Assembly (NCBI RefSeq): GCF_009834565.1
Contig: NZ_CP019428.1
Coordinates: forward strand, 1,302,001 to 1,366,000
Reading direction: 5' to 3'
DNA: 64,000 nt
Source of the DNA: Pseudomonas sp. R76
GTDB taxonomy: Bacteria > Pseudomonadota > Gammaproteobacteria > Pseudomonadales > Pseudomonadaceae
How positions within the stretch are numbered: the first letter of the stretch is position 1; each line of letters starts with the position of its first letter. Shown here one piece after another: positions 63,461 to 64,000 of the stretch. The position numbers and the translations under genes were made by a program. The notes beneath the pieces are model-generated. The model was not told the origin of the DNA. It worked only from the letters and a program-made list of their open reading frames with translations, and searched no databases.

Positions 63461-64000
63461 TCAGCTGACCAGTACAGAGTCTACCCCTGCTTGACTTTCA
63501 ATATTAAAGAGCTTTTTAGCAAAACCCATAAAAGCCGCGCCCTCCTTTGATAGGGCTTTGTCTTTTCGTCTGATAAGCGCTAAGGAATAAAATGGAATGG
63601 CCCCATGCAGTTTTATAAATTTCACCGCATTCTGACCTAACTCATGACACGCTGACTCAGGCATAAGTGCCACACACTCCCCGGAAGAGACTACGGAAAA
63701 GATAAGATCAACGTGATTGCTTTTCAATGTCACGTTAGGTGTGAAACCTTCTTCAGCACATAAACCTTTTATATATTCGTATATTTTATAATCTTCCGAA
63801 AAAGAAATGAAGTTATAATTTTCCAATTCAGCAATCGACACCCATTCGTGTCCTGATAATTGATGATCCGCAGAAACGACCAAGTTCAGTCTGTCCTCGA
63901 AAAAAGGTAGGATATCGAATACATCCTCATCGACTGGTAACATCACGGCTGCAATATCTATGTCCATATCAGCAACTGCTCGTTCCAACAAGCACGAGCC
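63461..64000 (-). CDS. LysR-family regulator, C-terminal part (cut by window edge)
   Basis: About 179 residues of the substrate-binding domain; the N-terminal helix-turn-helix lies beyond the right edge and the frame is open to base 64000. Typical segments are ADMDIDIAAVMLPVDEDVFDILPFFEDRLNLVVSADHQL, FISFSEDYKIYEYIKGLC and VVSSGECVALMPESA (the usual V..G.GI..LP). The effector and targets are unknown; it ends convergent with the thioredoxin-reductase-like gene, 431 bases away. Confidence 0.85.
   Translation of the reverse strand, partial: GSCLLERAVADMDIDIAAVMLPVDEDVFDILPFFEDRLNLVVSADHQLSGHEWVSIAELENYNFISFSEDYKIYEYIKGLCAEEGFTPNVTLKSNHVDLIFSVVSSGECVALMPESACHELGQNAVKFIKLHGAIPFYSLALIRRKDKALSKEGAAFMGFAKKLFNIESQAGVDSVLVS

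Noticed and set aside
63302..63550. 82-residue plus-strand frame
   Set aside because: It runs into the antisense of the LysR gene end and has no ribosome site or family features.

Overview
The first ~40 kb are ordinary chromosome of a Pseudomonas fluorescens-group bacterium. Three things support this: a carboxylesterase that I recall as nearly identical to the crystallised P. fluorescens EstB, the phoH-moaCDE neighbourhood typical of Pseudomonas, and the GTGGGAGC.GGCTTGC REP-type repeats. This part is GC-rich. From about position 40,208 the sequence turns AT-rich, gene-poor and full of broken genes and insertion-sequence relics, and it stays so to the right edge. It reads as a genomic island or a decayed accessory region whose left edge falls inside a psiE-like gene.

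Core layout: yaaA (cut by the left edge), a divergent polysaccharide deacetylase, phoH2-type PIN-ATPase, moaC-moaD-moaE (molybdopterin synthesis), rhlB helicase, estB esterase, and the aapJQMP general amino-acid ABC transporter behind a good sigma-54 promoter. Then come the mqsRA toxin-antitoxin pair and a FadR-type regulator overlapping a CynX/NimT exporter. A nine-gene chaperone-usher operon follows on the minus strand (22,655 to 14,246): five DUF1120 subunits, chaperone, usher, a two-domain putative tip adhesin and a sixth DUF1120 subunit. Divergent from it are a REC-HPt protein and a NarL/BvgA-type regulator without a local sensor kinase.

Next are small metabolic genes (NTF2-like, GIY-YIG, GST), a TonB-dependent siderophore receptor, lipoprotein PBP4 (dacB), and the tyrosine/homogentisate catabolic cluster hmgR / hmgA-fahA-maiA with an aromatic-acid MFS importer. 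A SirB1 protein follows, then a leucine-dehydrogenase-like protein whose catalytic Lys is Thr, a LexA-boxed yebG-family gene, and a DUF6124 gene behind a strongly structured leader.

The AT-rich part holds a truncated and a frameshifted psiE, a LysR regulator, a lone OmpR-type winged-helix protein, a chemoreceptor, and a degenerate IS3 element. It also holds a 1772-residue protein with eight ~132-residue repeats and an HrpK/HrpF/NolX-like C-terminus. Further right are hxlR/qorB, a FAD monooxygenase pseudogene, an orphan UbiA-family prenyltransferase, an Lrp/EamA divergent pair, a thioredoxin-reductase-like enzyme and a LysR gene cut by the right edge. The giant repeat protein is GC-rich against AT-rich flanks and no secretion-apparatus gene is in the window. 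It and the DUF1120 fimbrial operon are the best candidates for undescribed biology here.
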